Shown here piece by piece: positions 24,927 to 33,447 of a stretch of DNA of 64,000 nt (position 1 is the first letter of the stretch; every line of letters begins with the position of its first letter). The notes under the pieces are model-generated. The model ran no database searches. It was not told the origin of the DNA and saw nothing but the letters and a program-made list of their open reading frames with translations. The DNA lies in the NCBI GenBank assembly GCA_963792875.1, contig CAWBXV010000002.1, positions 62,001 through 126,000 of the forward strand, read 5' to 3'. This DNA comes from JAHEGP01 sp963792875 (lineage in GTDB: Bacteria; Pseudomonadota; Gammaproteobacteria; Pseudomonadales; JAHEGP01). A program made the translations under genes and the position numbers.

Positions 24927-25820
24927 ATGTTGAGAATCGGACTGTTCCTGCTCACCAACCTGGCCGTCGTCGCCCTGGCCAGCATCACCCTCAGTCTGCT
25001 CGGCGTGGACCAGATCCTGCAGCAGAACGGGGTGGATCTGGACCTCGGCGCGCTGCTGATATTCTGCGCGGTATTCGGCATGGCGGGTTCGCTGGTGTCA
25101 CTGCTGATGTCCAAGCCGGCCGCCAAGATGTCCATGGGGGTCAGAATCATCGAACAGCCGGGCAGCCGCCAGGAGCAGTGGCTGCTGAGTACGGTCGAGC
25201 AGCTGGCAAAATCAGCGGGTATCGGCATGCCCGAGGTCGGCATCTTTCCCTCGCCGGTCTCCAACGCCTTCGCCACCGGCTGGAACCGCAACGACGCGCT
25301 GGTAGCCGTCAGCGAGGGACTGCTCAACCGCATGACAGCGGATGAAGTGAAGGCGGTGCTGGGACACGAGATCGGTCATGTGGCCAATGGCGACATGGTG
25401 ACGCTGAGCCTGATACAGGGCGTCGTCAATACTTTCGTCATGTTCGGCGCCCGGGTCATCGGACACTTCGTGGACCGGGTCTTCTTCAGAACGGAAAGCG
25501 GCTATGGCCCGGGCTACTACATCGTCACCCTCGTGGGGCAGTTCGTGCTGGGCATCCTGGCCTCGATCATCGTGATGTGGTTCTCCCGCTGGCGCGAGTT
25601 CCGCGCCGATGCCGCCGGCGGTCAGCTGGCTGGCCGCCGCAACATGATCAACGCCCTGCGCCGGCTGCAGGCGGAGCAGGACGTACCCAAGGACATGCCC
25701 GAGGAGATGGACGCCTTCGCCATCTCCGGCAACCCGCGCGCCCAGCTGATGCGCCTGTTCCTGTCCCACCCCCCGCTCGAAGAGCGCATCGCGGCGCTGC
25801 AGCAGACGCCGCGGGCCTGA
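24927..25820 (+). CDS. htpX: Membrane zinc metalloprotease HtpX
   Basis: A 297-residue M48 family protease. There are hydrophobic segments at about residues 4-27 and 40-62, then the zinc-binding HEIGH at 147-151. The third ligand region REFRADAAGG follows two more membrane segments. HtpX degrades misfolded membrane proteins and works alongside FtsH. Length and motif order match the family closely. GGAGCC precedes ATG 24927. Confidence 0.95.
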   Translation: MLRIGLFLLTNLAVVALASITLSLLGVDQILQQNGVDLDLGALLIFCAVFGMAGSLVSLLMSKPAAKMSMGVRIIEQPGSRQEQWLLSTVEQLAKSAGIGMPEVGIFPSPVSNAFATGWNRNDALVAVSEGLLNRMTADEVKAVLGHEIGHVANGDMVTLSLIQGVVNTFVMFGARVIGHFVDRVFFRTESGYGPGYYIVTLVGQFVLGILASIIVMWFSRWREFRADAAGGQLAGRRNMINALRRLQAEQDVPKDMPEEMDAFAISGNPRAQLMRLFLSHPPLEERIAALQQTPRA

Positions 25821-25857
25821 GCGCCGGGCGCCAGCCCGTGGCGCTGCGCCCGCGGTC

Positions 25858-25870
25858 GCGGCAAAGCCGC
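25858..25870. terminator. Small hairpin between converging genes
   Basis: GCGGC-AAA-GCCGC lies between htpX and the converging SRAP gene. The stem is short and lacks a U-tract, so support is weak. Confidence 0.3.
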
Positions 25871-25871
25871 C

Positions 25872-26549
25872 TCAGCCGGCCAGTGTCTCCTGCGCACCGA
25901 CCGGCTGCAGCAGCTCCAATGCCTTGTTTCTGGCGTTGTTGACGGCGCGGTCGAGCGGCGCAATGGTCACCGGCGCCGGCAGGCGGGGTGCGAAAAAATG
26001 CGCCGGGTCGGCAATCTCCGCCAGCGGGTCCAGCCAGGCGCCGAAATCCTCCGGCCCCAGGATGACCGGCATGCGGTGGTGAATCCGCGCAAAGCCCGGC
26101 ACGGCAGCGGTCGTCAGCAGCGCGCAGGACTCCAGTACCACGCCGTCCCGCTCCCAGTGATCCCAGATCGCCGCAAAGGCGAAGGCCCCGCTGCCGGGCT
26201 TTATCAGCCAGGGCTGCTTGCCCTCTGGTGTGGTATGCCACTCGATGAATGACGACGCCGGCACGATGCCGCGATGGCGCCGGAAGGGATTGCGAAAGGC
26301 CCGGCTGGCAGCCACGGTCTCGCTCTTGGCGTTGAACATGCTGTAGCGGGTGCTGGGCCCGTCCGCCCACGACGGCGTCAACCACCAGCGCATATAGCGC
26401 AGTTGACGACCGGCCGCAGTGGCGACCACGATGGGCACGGTCTCGGTGGGCGCGACGTTGACCATGGTGGCGGGCACGTCAGCCACGCCGAGTTCGCGCA
26501 TGAGCTCCCGCAGCAGCGGATCGTCGATGACGTTATAACGGCCACACAA
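25872..26549 (-). CDS. SOS response-associated peptidase (YedK/HMCES family)
   Basis: A 225-residue SRAP domain protein. After removal of Met1 the catalytic Cys2 becomes N-terminal (MCGRYN), the residue that forms a covalent bond with abasic sites in single-stranded DNA. The conserved VPASSFIEWHTTPEGKQPWLI block and FARIHHRMPVIL supply the active-site Glu and His. It shields abasic sites from nuclease attack. It is divergent from the FHA gene across an 18-nt palindrome. Confidence 0.93.
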   Translation of the reverse strand: MCGRYNVIDDPLLRELMRELGVADVPATMVNVAPTETVPIVVATAAGRQLRYMRWWLTPSWADGPSTRYSMFNAKSETVAASRAFRNPFRRHRGIVPASSFIEWHTTPEGKQPWLIKPGSGAFAFAAIWDHWERDGVVLESCALLTTAAVPGFARIHHRMPVILGPEDFGAWLDPLAEIADPAHFFAPRLPAPVTIAPLDRAVNNARNKALELLQPVGAQETLAG

Positions 26550-26565
26550 ACCGGCGACTCTCCTT

Positions 26566-26583
26566 ATGCGAGCGCGCTCGCAT
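26566..26583. promoter_or_regulatory. 18-nt perfect palindrome between divergent genes
   Basis: ATGCGAGCGCGCTCGCAT is a perfect inverted repeat centred between the SRAP gene (start 26549, leftward) and the FHA gene (start 26678, rightward). It is a candidate operator for a dimeric repressor. It does not match the LexA box pattern CTGT-N8-ACAG. Confidence 0.45.
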
Positions 26584-26677
26584 CTTCGATGATTGGCACC
26601 TCTGCCGCAGACTTCGCCTTCTATACTAAGCTGCGTTCTGATTCAATTCATCAACGCGGCACAAGGTGGACACGGCA

Positions 26678-27031
26678 ATGGCAGCTTTGGCACTGGTGGT
26701 AGACGGCGTGATCGTCCGGCGCTTCGAAGTGAACGGACAGGAACTGACCATCGGCCGGCACCCCGGCAATGACATTCACATCGAGGACGCCGCCGTCAGC
26801 AGCCGCCACGCCCGACTGGTCGCGCGGCCCAGCCGCTACCTCTCCGGGCAGGTGGAAATGTACATCGAAGACCTCGCCAGCACCAACGGCACCTTCGTCA
26901 ATGGCGCGCGGTGCCGCCATCAGCAGCTGTCCAACGACGACGAAGTGCGCATCGCCTGGAACCAGTTCAAGTTTATCGATGAGAGCGCCAACGGCCTGGA
27001 GCGCACTGCCGTCATCCTCGAGACGTCCTAA
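26678..27031 (+). CDS. Small FHA-domain protein
   Basis: A 117-residue protein consisting of one forkhead-associated domain, which binds phosphothreonine peptides. The core motifs are LTIGRHPGNDIHIED, then AVSSRHARLV, then LASTNGTFVNGARC, in the order and spacing of the family. ATG 26678 has AAGGTGG about nine bases upstream; the GTG at 26666 lies within that Shine-Dalgarno. A TATACT box at 26622-26627 may be its promoter. No kinase lies nearby. Confidence 0.9.
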   Translation: MAALALVVDGVIVRRFEVNGQELTIGRHPGNDIHIEDAAVSSRHARLVARPSRYLSGQVEMYIEDLASTNGTFVNGARCRHQQLSNDDEVRIAWNQFKFIDESANGLERTAVILETS

Positions 27032-27068
27032 CAGCGGCGCGCCGCACTCCCAGCCGCGCGGGCGCGGT

Positions 27069-27506
27069 TCAACTCCCCGGGGGCTGCTCCCGACACCGCG
27101 GGTCGTCGGCCGCCAGGCTGACCGCCATGCCGCTGGCACCCGCGTAGAACACCACGAACTCGACCGGACCGCCCACCGGCACGCCCTTGTGCAGTGTGTT
27201 GACCACTTCGGCCAGCGCCTCGCCCTGATGGAACAGGTGCTCCTGTCCCGACTTCAGCCGCACCCTGATGCTGCCCTCCAGGACATAGCCGAAGGTCGGC
27301 ACCGGATGGCAGTGAAATGCCACGGCATCGCCCTCCTCGAGCCTGATTTTCATGGCGGTGACCCGGGCCGCACCGGCAGGATAGGCCAGCGGGGTGCCAT
27401 CCCAGGTGGTACCGGTCGCCAGCAGCGTGGTGACCTGCGGCGCCGCCACGCCGACCGATGTCAGGGCGGCAAGGCCAAGGCCGACCGCCGCTATGTCTCT
27501 CCTCAC
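27069..27506 (-). CDS. Periplasmic cupin-domain protein
   Basis: A 145-residue protein with a Sec signal peptide (residues 1-22, GLGLAALTSVGVAAPQ). A single cupin domain follows: AVAFHCHPVPTFGYVLEGSIRV holds the metal-binding histidines and Glu, and FHQGEALAEVVNTLHKG is the second motif. Small cupins bind a metal ion; substrate unknown. It lies between an FHA gene and a receiver-domain gene, with no evident functional link. Confidence 0.83.
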   Translation of the reverse strand: MRRDIAAVGLGLAALTSVGVAAPQVTTLLATGTTWDGTPLAYPAGAARVTAMKIRLEEGDAVAFHCHPVPTFGYVLEGSIRVRLKSGQEHLFHQGEALAEVVNTLHKGVPVGGPVEFVVFYAGASGMAVSLAADDPRCREQPPGS

Positions 27507-27741
27507 CGCTACGCCTCATCCATTGACTCGACCGGCCCACGGGCGCCGAGCGCCCATTGCCAGGCGCCCATGGTAACCGCCAGGACGCAGCCCGGAAAGT
27601 GTGAGCCCGTCGATACAATCGCCACGCGCCCCCCTCCGCCCCGGAGACCCTGTACTAAGCTACTGCTGACGATTTCGATCACGCATCGCGCTGGTCCGCT
27701 GGCCGAGCGCCACCCCGTCCGGAGTTGAAGAAGGCCTGAGC

Positions 27742-28908
27742 ATGACATACCAAAGAGCATTGATAGTTGACGATTCCAAGCTGGCGCGCGTGAGCCTCAA
27801 GAAGAAGCTCGAACAGCGCGGACTGGAAACGGTGATGGCAGAGGGCGCCCAGGAGGCGCTGGACCTGCTCAAGACGACCGCGGTGGACGTCGTCTTCATG
27901 GACCACCTGATGCCGGACATGGACGGCTTTGCGGCGACCCGCCATATCAAGGCCAACGCGGCGACCTCGCACCTGCCCGTCATCATGTGCAGCGGCAAGG
28001 AGAGCGAAGGCTACCTGGCGGAGGCGCAGGCCATCGGCGCGACCAATATTCTCTCCAAACCACCCGAAGACGCCACCCTGGACGCCATCCTCGCCGAGCT
28101 CGAAAAATCCGCCATGCGCGCGGATACCGCCACGCCGCAGCCCGTCGCGGCAGCGGCCAATGAAGACAGTATCGACACCGGCGGTGCGACGCCGACGGCT
28201 GACCTGAGCGCACTGATCAGCCCACTGGCGGCGCAGGTCTCGGCGCTGGGGCACCAACTCAATACGCTCTCCAGAGACATCGAGGCGCGCCTGGCCGCCG
28301 CCGACAGGATGATGGCACTGTTCGAGAACAGCCCGCCGGCAAAACACATCGAGGAGGCCGTAGCCGCCGAGGTCGAGGCACGACTGGCGCAGCTGCCGCT
28401 ACCATCGCCCGAACAGATCGAACAGCGGGTCAAGCGGGCGCTGCTGGACGATCTCAGGTCCAGCATGAAGGCCGACATTGCCGCCGGCACAGAGCAGGCC
28501 CTCGAACAGGGCCTGGAAGACGCACAGGCCGCGCTGCAGGCCCGCATCGAAGGCGCCGTAGTCGCCCAGGCCACCGCCCTGATTCATCAGCGCATCGATG
28601 ACGCCCGCGGCGCACTGCGGGCCGAGCTGGCAGCCGCGCCTAAGCCCGATGCCGGCCTGGCCGCGCTGAGAAAATCCCTTTACGACGACATCATGGCCGA
28701 ACTGGCGCTGCGCGAGCACGCGGCGACGGCCGCCAGCGCGGTCGACGGAGAGGCGCTGGCCGCCGACATCGAGCAGCTGCAGCAGAATCTGGCGGCAGAA
28801 CGCCAGCAGGCGGCCGCGCTCGCCGGACGCGTCAAGGGTTGCCAATGGCTGGCGGCAATCAGTGCCGCCATCGCGGCCGGCGCCATCGCGCTGCACTGGG
28901 TCGTGTAA
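27742..28908 (+). CDS. Receiver-domain protein with coiled coil and C-terminal membrane anchor
   Basis: A 388-residue protein of unusual build. Residues 4-120 are a response-regulator receiver with the acidic pair Asp10/Asp11, phosphoacceptor Asp54 in VVFMDHLMP, Ser84 and Lys106 (SKPPED). From about 145 to 365 lies a long Ala/Gln/Glu/Leu-rich region predicted to form coiled coil. A membrane segment follows at about 367-386 (WLAAISAAIAAGAIALHWVV). There is no DNA-binding or enzymatic output domain. A membrane-anchored phospho-relay or scaffold is the likeliest role. No sensor kinase is next to it. Confidence 0.82.
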   Translation: MTYQRALIVDDSKLARVSLKKKLEQRGLETVMAEGAQEALDLLKTTAVDVVFMDHLMPDMDGFAATRHIKANAATSHLPVIMCSGKESEGYLAEAQAIGATNILSKPPEDATLDAILAELEKSAMRADTATPQPVAAAANEDSIDTGGATPTADLSALISPLAAQVSALGHQLNTLSRDIEARLAAADRMMALFENSPPAKHIEEAVAAEVEARLAQLPLPSPEQIEQRVKRALLDDLRSSMKADIAAGTEQALEQGLEDAQAALQARIEGAVVAQATALIHQRIDDARGALRAELAAAPKPDAGLAALRKSLYDDIMAELALREHAATAASAVDGEALAADIEQLQQNLAAERQQAAALAGRVKGCQWLAAISAAIAAGAIALHWVV

Positions 28909-28918
28909 AGCCGCCTTC

Positions 28919-28945
28919 CGGCCCGCCCTTCCCGGGGGCGGGCCG
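28919..28945. terminator. Strong GC hairpin between convergent genes
   Basis: CGGCCCGCCC and GGGCGGGCCG form a perfect 10-bp stem with a seven-base loop, between the receiver gene (stop 28908, rightward) and the acyl-CoA dehydrogenase gene (stop 28951, leftward). It probably serves both directions, although T-runs are absent. Confidence 0.55.
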
Positions 28946-28950
28946 TCCGC

Positions 28951-30087
28951 TCACGCGCAGAAGGCCTCACCCGCCGCGATGCGCTCGCCCAGTACCGCCA
29001 GCTCCCGGGCGGAACTGCCCAGCGTCATCTCGTTATGCCGCGCCCACAGGCAGAACCGCCACAGCGGGTAGTCGCGGTCGATCCCCATCCCGCCGTGCAG
29101 ATGCTGCGCCGCATAGCTCACGCGGTGGCCGCAATCGCCCGCCCAGATCTTGGCGATGAGCACCTCAGTGGTGGCATCGAGCTCGCTGTCCAGCCGGCTC
29201 ACCGCCTGATAGGTGTTGAGGCGCAATGACTCCACGTCGATGAAGCAGTTGGCGGCCCGATGGCCGACGGCCTGGAACGTCGCTACCGGCACGCCGAACT
29301 GATTGCGCTCGGCGGTGTAGGACGCCGTCATGCGCATGGCGCGGTCGGCAAGACCCAGCTGGTGCGCACAGACCGCCGCCATGGTGCGCTCGGTCAGCCA
29401 CTGCATCACCGCGGCGCCCGCCTCAGGAGCGGCCAGCACATCGTCCGCGGACACCAGCACGTCGCTCAGCTCGAGCCGATACTGCGGCTCAAAATTGGTC
29501 ACCCGCATCGGCTCCAGGCTCACTCCCGCCGCGGCCGGATCCACCAGCAGCACCACCACGCCACCCTCGACGCGGGCGCTGAGCAGGATGCGCCCGGCGT
29601 CGCGGGCATGCGGCACGCACCATTTGACGCCATTGACGCGCCAGCCGCCGTCCTGCGCCACCGCGGTGGTGAGGCGGGGCTGGGCCGGGTCCTCGTTGTT
29701 TTCCTCCATGAGCGCAGCGGTCAGAATGTGCTCGCCGCTCGCCACCCCCGGCAGCAACCGATCCTGCTGCGCCTGGCTGCCGAACCGCTGCAGGGGCAGC
29801 GCCGCTGACACCAGGCAGGGAATCGCCGGCACCGGGGCGATGTTGCGGCCGATCTCCTCGATGAAGAGCGCCAGCTCGGTGAAACCGAAGCCCATGCCGC
29901 CCCAGGCTTCCCGGGTGGCGACGCCCAGCAGACCCGCCCCGGCCAGCTGGCCCCAGAGTTCGCGGTCGAAGGCATCCTCCAGGTACTCGTCGTAGCGCGC
30001 CAGTTTCTCCGGCGTGACCTGTTCGGACAATATCTTGCGCGCGAGTTGCTGTACTTCCCGCTGCTCTTCGTTAAAGCCAAAATCCAT
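28951..30087 (-). CDS. Acyl-CoA dehydrogenase (second subunit type)
   Basis: A 378-residue flavoprotein of the acyl-CoA dehydrogenase family. The N-terminal DFGFNEEQREVQQLARKILSEQ, the central LPGVASGEHILTAALMEENNEDP and the C-terminal QHLHGGMGIDRDYPLWRF are family blocks. The last block is typical of the partner subunit in two-gene dehydrogenases, such as those for steroid or bulky acyl-CoAs. ATG 30087 has a GGGGGG ribosome-binding site. It lies 14 nt downstream of another dehydrogenase gene, suggesting a heteromeric enzyme. Confidence 0.88.
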   Translation of the reverse strand: MDFGFNEEQREVQQLARKILSEQVTPEKLARYDEYLEDAFDRELWGQLAGAGLLGVATREAWGGMGFGFTELALFIEEIGRNIAPVPAIPCLVSAALPLQRFGSQAQQDRLLPGVASGEHILTAALMEENNEDPAQPRLTTAVAQDGGWRVNGVKWCVPHARDAGRILLSARVEGGVVVLLVDPAAAGVSLEPMRVTNFEPQYRLELSDVLVSADDVLAAPEAGAAVMQWLTERTMAAVCAHQLGLADRAMRMTASYTAERNQFGVPVATFQAVGHRAANCFIDVESLRLNTYQAVSRLDSELDATTEVLIAKIWAGDCGHRVSYAAQHLHGGMGIDRDYPLWRFCLWARHNEMTLGSSARELAVLGERIAAGEAFCA

Positions 30088-30101
30088 GATCCGTGCCCCC
30101 C

Positions 30102-31289
30102 TTAACGAGCCGCCCGCGGCATCCACAGTCCTGCCGCCGAGATGATGTCGCGCTGAATTTCATTGGTGCCGCCACCGAAGGTGATGATCGAAGCGGTGCG
30201 ATAGAGCCGCTCCAGCTTGCCCTGGATGACCATGCCCACCTCGGACTTGCGGTTCACCAGCGACGCCTGGCCGATGATCTCCGACAGGGCCCGATACGCC
30301 TCGATGAAGTATTCCGAGCCATACACCTTGGCCGCAGAGGCGTCCGCCATATCGAGCGTGCCCTCGGTCATGGCCCAGGCCTGCTTGAACGCAACCAGCT
30401 TGAGCACTTCCACACCCGCCCGCACCTTCGCCAGGTTCATCTGGACCCAGGGCTGATCGATGACCCGGCCACCGGCCGGCAGCTGGGTGTCCATGGCCCA
30501 TCTGACCACGGTATTGAACAGCACCGCCGTGGGGCCGTAGTTCACCAGGCTGAGGCGCTCGCGGTTGAGCTGGCCGGTAATCAGGCGCCAGCCGCCGTTG
30601 AGCTCGCCGACCAGGTTTTTCTCGGTGACGCGGATATTGTCGTAGTAGGTGGCGTTGGTCTTCACCCCGCCCAGCGTCACCACGCGGGTGGCGCTCCAGC
30701 CCGGGTCGGACGTGGGCACCAGGAAGACCGAGATGCCCTTGTGCTTCTTGGGGGCGTCGGGGTCGGTGCGCACCGCCAGCCACACGTAGTCGCAGAAGTG
30801 CGCCAGGCTGGTCCACATCTTCTGCCCGTTGATGACCCAGCCGTCACCATCCCTGACGGCGCTGGTCTTCAGCGCAGCCAGGTCGGTGCCCGCGCCGGGC
30901 TCGGAGTAGCCGATGGCGATCATACAATCGCCGGCCAGGATCCTCGGCACGATCTCGCTGCGCTGCCATGCGTTGCCCGCCTCGGCCAGCTGGGGGCCGA
31001 CCGATTCGGTGGTGAGAAAGGGGAAGGGATACCCCGCCCGCATTACCTCCTCGACGAAGATGAACTGCTCGATGGGTGACAAACCGCGGCCGCCCAGCTC
31101 CTTGGACCAGCCCAGGCCTATCCAGCCGTCCCGCCCCATTTTTTTGAGCGCCTCGCGCCACAGGGGGCCGCCGCCCTCCCCCAGGTCCTCTTCGCACTCG
31201 GCCTGGAGTTCAGGCGTCATCAACTCCTCGAAGTAAGCCCTCAGCTCCGCTCTGAGCGCCTGCTGTTCCGCGGTAAATTCAACCTTCAT
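30102..31289 (-). CDS. Acyl-CoA dehydrogenase
   Basis: A 395-residue acyl-CoA dehydrogenase. MKVEFTAEQQALRAEL is the helical N-terminus, IGYSEPGAGTDLAALKTSA is the substrate/FAD block, WVINGQKMWTSLAHFCDYVWL follows, and GGGTNEIQRDIISAAGL is the C-terminal motif. It would oxidise an acyl-CoA to the enoyl-CoA. ATG 31289 has AGGAG seven bases upstream and the best N-terminus. Paired with 28951-30087, and divergent from the OB-fold/thiolase genes, it suggests degradation of a bulky acyl side chain. Confidence 0.9.
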   Translation of the reverse strand: MKVEFTAEQQALRAELRAYFEELMTPELQAECEEDLGEGGGPLWREALKKMGRDGWIGLGWSKELGGRGLSPIEQFIFVEEVMRAGYPFPFLTTESVGPQLAEAGNAWQRSEIVPRILAGDCMIAIGYSEPGAGTDLAALKTSAVRDGDGWVINGQKMWTSLAHFCDYVWLAVRTDPDAPKKHKGISVFLVPTSDPGWSATRVVTLGGVKTNATYYDNIRVTEKNLVGELNGGWRLITGQLNRERLSLVNYGPTAVLFNTVVRWAMDTQLPAGGRVIDQPWVQMNLAKVRAGVEVLKLVAFKQAWAMTEGTLDMADASAAKVYGSEYFIEAYRALSEIIGQASLVNRKSEVGMVIQGKLERLYRTASIITFGGGTNEIQRDIISAAGLWMPRAAR

Positions 31290-31663
31290 GAAAAGCTCCT
31301 GTATCATCGCGCCCGGTGCGCTGGTCGTCACTGTCGCTTGCGTCAATGCTCGAGACTCCCTGGTGGAGCCACCGGGGCCGGTATCTTGTGAAATCGGTCC
31401 GCCGGACGCAAGTACTTTATTGCTCAGCAGCATTGACATTAGCGCTCAATCGGAGCGCGAACGGCAGCGGCGACCCAAGGCCGCCCCGCTTGCGGCCCCG
31501 GGGGGCCGATAGTATGCTACCGGCCCCATCGCTGGCGCCATGCCGGGGGCAGCGCACCTGGGCTGACAGCGACAAGGTTCTATCGCGCGGCCAGCGCTGT
31601 CACCGGGCACCCCCGGCGGCGAGCGCGCCGGCCGCCGGTCCGCATCACAGCATGGAGTAACCG
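31290..31663. other. Divergent intergenic region between acyl-CoA dehydrogenase and OB-fold genes
   Basis: This 374-nt gap must hold promoters for both directions. TTGACA occurs at 31433-31438 but no convincing -10 follows at the usual spacing. TTGA-N9-TCAA, at about 31433-31449, is a weak inverted repeat. No gene is supported. Confidence 0.4.
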
Positions 31664-32131
31664 ATGATGAGCGAGCACGGCTCAGCCACTGTTCAACCGG
31701 CGATCGAGGGCTGGTTCACCCTGGACGCCGAGCGCCCCCAACTGCTGGGATCGCGCTGCGCGGCCTGCGGCACCTATTACTTTCCCAAGACCATCAGCTT
31801 CTGCCGGAACCCCGCCTGCGACAGCGAACACTTCGAGGAGGTGGCGCTGAGCAGATCCGGTACGGTCTGGTCCTACACCAACGCCTGCTATGCGCCGCCG
31901 GAACCCTTCGTCGCGGCCGACCCCTACGAGCCCTTTGCCATCGCCGCGGTGGAACTGGCAGCCGAGCAGATGATCGTACTGGGCCAGGTCGCCCGCGGTA
32001 CCGGGGTGGAACAGCTGCGCGTGGGGCAGGAGGTCGAACTGGTGCTGGAGACGCTGTACCGCGACGGCGACGTGGACAAGGTAACGTGGAAGTGGCGCCC
32101 TGTCGGGGCCTCCGTGGAGAAACGAGCATGA
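31664..32131 (+). CDS. DUF35 zinc-ribbon/OB-fold protein
   Basis: A 155-residue protein with the rubredoxin-like zinc ribbon GSRCAACGTYYFPK...FCRNPAC (four cysteines) followed by a DUF35 OB-fold (SRSGTVWSYTNACYAPPEPF, then YEPFAIAAVELA). Such proteins bind acyl-CoA and partner with thiolase-like enzymes, for example ChsH2 with Ltp2 in steroid side-chain cleavage. The next gene, a lipid-transfer-type thiolase, overlaps its stop (ATGA), as expected for a complex. Either of the first two ATGs may be used. Confidence 0.9.
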   Translation: MMSEHGSATVQPAIEGWFTLDAERPQLLGSRCAACGTYYFPKTISFCRNPACDSEHFEEVALSRSGTVWSYTNACYAPPEPFVAADPYEPFAIAAVELAAEQMIVLGQVARGTGVEQLRVGQEVELVLETLYRDGDVDKVTWKWRPVGASVEKRA

Positions 32132-33315
32132 GTCGGGAAATCGCCGTACTGGGAGTCGGCATGCACCCCTGGGGCAAGTGGGGACACAACTTCGTCACCT
32201 ATGGCGTCAAGGCGGCCCGCGACGCCATCGCCGATGCCGGCATCCGCTGGCAGGACGTGGGCTTCGTGTCCGGCGGGGCCACCATGCGCTGCGGCTATCC
32301 GGGCTATGTCGCCGGCGCCACCTTTGCACAGGCCCTGGGCTGGCAGGGCGCCGAGGTCAACACCTCCTACGCTGCCTGCGCTTCCGGCTCACAAGCCCTG
32401 GCGGCCGCCCGCGCCAAGATCCTGGCCGGGGACTGCGAGGTCGCGCTGGTGGTCGGCGCCGATACCACGCCCAAGGGCTTTCTGGCCCCGGCCAAGGGCT
32501 ATCGCCCGGAGGACCCGGACTGGGTGCGGTTCTATCTGGGCATCACCAACCCCACCTACTTCGCGCTCTATGCGCGGCGGCGCATGGATGTGTACGGCGA
32601 CACCGAGGAGGACTTCGGCCTGGTCAAGGTGAAGAACTCGGAACACGGTTTCACCAACGCCAACGCCCGCTACCGCAAGAAGTTCTCCATGGAGGACATC
32701 CGCCAGTCGGCGATGGTGGCCGACCCGCTGAAACTGCTGAATATCTGCGCGACCTCCGACGGCGGCGCCGCCGTGGTGGTGTGCAGCCTGGATTACGCCA
32801 GGCGGATCGGACGCGCCGACGCCGTGAAGATCGCCGCGATCTCGACGGTCACGCCCACCTTTGCCAACGCCGTGGTAGAGATGCCGGACATCGCCACCGA
32901 CTCGGCCGCCGCCACCGGCGTGGAGGCGCACCGCTACCGCGCCGCGATCCCGGCCAAGGCCTACGAGGAGGCCGGCATAGGGCCCGAGGATGTCAGCCTG
33001 GCCGAGGTCTACGACCTGTCCTCCGCACTGGAGCTGGACTGGTACGAAGACCTGCAGCTCTGCCCGCGCGGCGAGGGCGCCAGGCTGATCAGGGATGGCG
33101 TGACGCGCATCGGCGGTCGCCTGCCCGTCAACACGTCCGGCGGACTGGCCTGCTTCGGCGAGGCGGTGCCCGCCCAGGCCCTCGCCCAGGTCTGCGAGCT
33201 GACCTGGCAGCTGCGCGGCGAGGCCGGCCAGCGCCAGGTCGAGGGCGCGCGCGTAGGCATCACCGCCAACCAGGGCCTGTTCGGCCACGGCTCATCGGTG
33301 ATTCTGAAAAAGTAG
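32128..33315 (+). CDS. Thiolase-like lipid-transfer protein (SCPx/Ltp type)
   Basis: A 395-residue thiolase-fold protein. It begins REIAVLGVGMHPWGKWG; the reactive cysteine lies in TSYAACASGSQALAAARA, and the C-terminal VNTSGGLACFGEAVPAQALAQ and GLFGHGSSVIL are typical of the SCP2-thiolase group. It differs from biosynthetic thiolases near the C-terminus, where the usual CxG cysteine is replaced by GHG. With the DUF35 partner it could be a thiolase or a retro-aldolase acting on CoA-linked side chains. Start ATG 32128 overlaps the DUF35 stop. Confidence 0.88.
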   Translation: MSREIAVLGVGMHPWGKWGHNFVTYGVKAARDAIADAGIRWQDVGFVSGGATMRCGYPGYVAGATFAQALGWQGAEVNTSYAACASGSQALAAARAKILAGDCEVALVVGADTTPKGFLAPAKGYRPEDPDWVRFYLGITNPTYFALYARRRMDVYGDTEEDFGLVKVKNSEHGFTNANARYRKKFSMEDIRQSAMVADPLKLLNICATSDGGAAVVVCSLDYARRIGRADAVKIAAISTVTPTFANAVVEMPDIATDSAAATGVEAHRYRAAIPAKAYEEAGIGPEDVSLAEVYDLSSALELDWYEDLQLCPRGEGARLIRDGVTRIGGRLPVNTSGGLACFGEAVPAQALAQVCELTWQLRGEAGQRQVEGARVGITANQGLFGHGSSVILKK

Positions 33316-33447
33316 CACCGCCGGGCCCGGCCAGGGACGCGGCGCTTGTTGGCGGCACGGTGCTCGTGCACAATGACCCGACGCGGCGGCAGGCCGGGCC
33401 GCCATCGCCTCAGCATACATCGCCACAAAATAACGAGGGTCTCGCCC

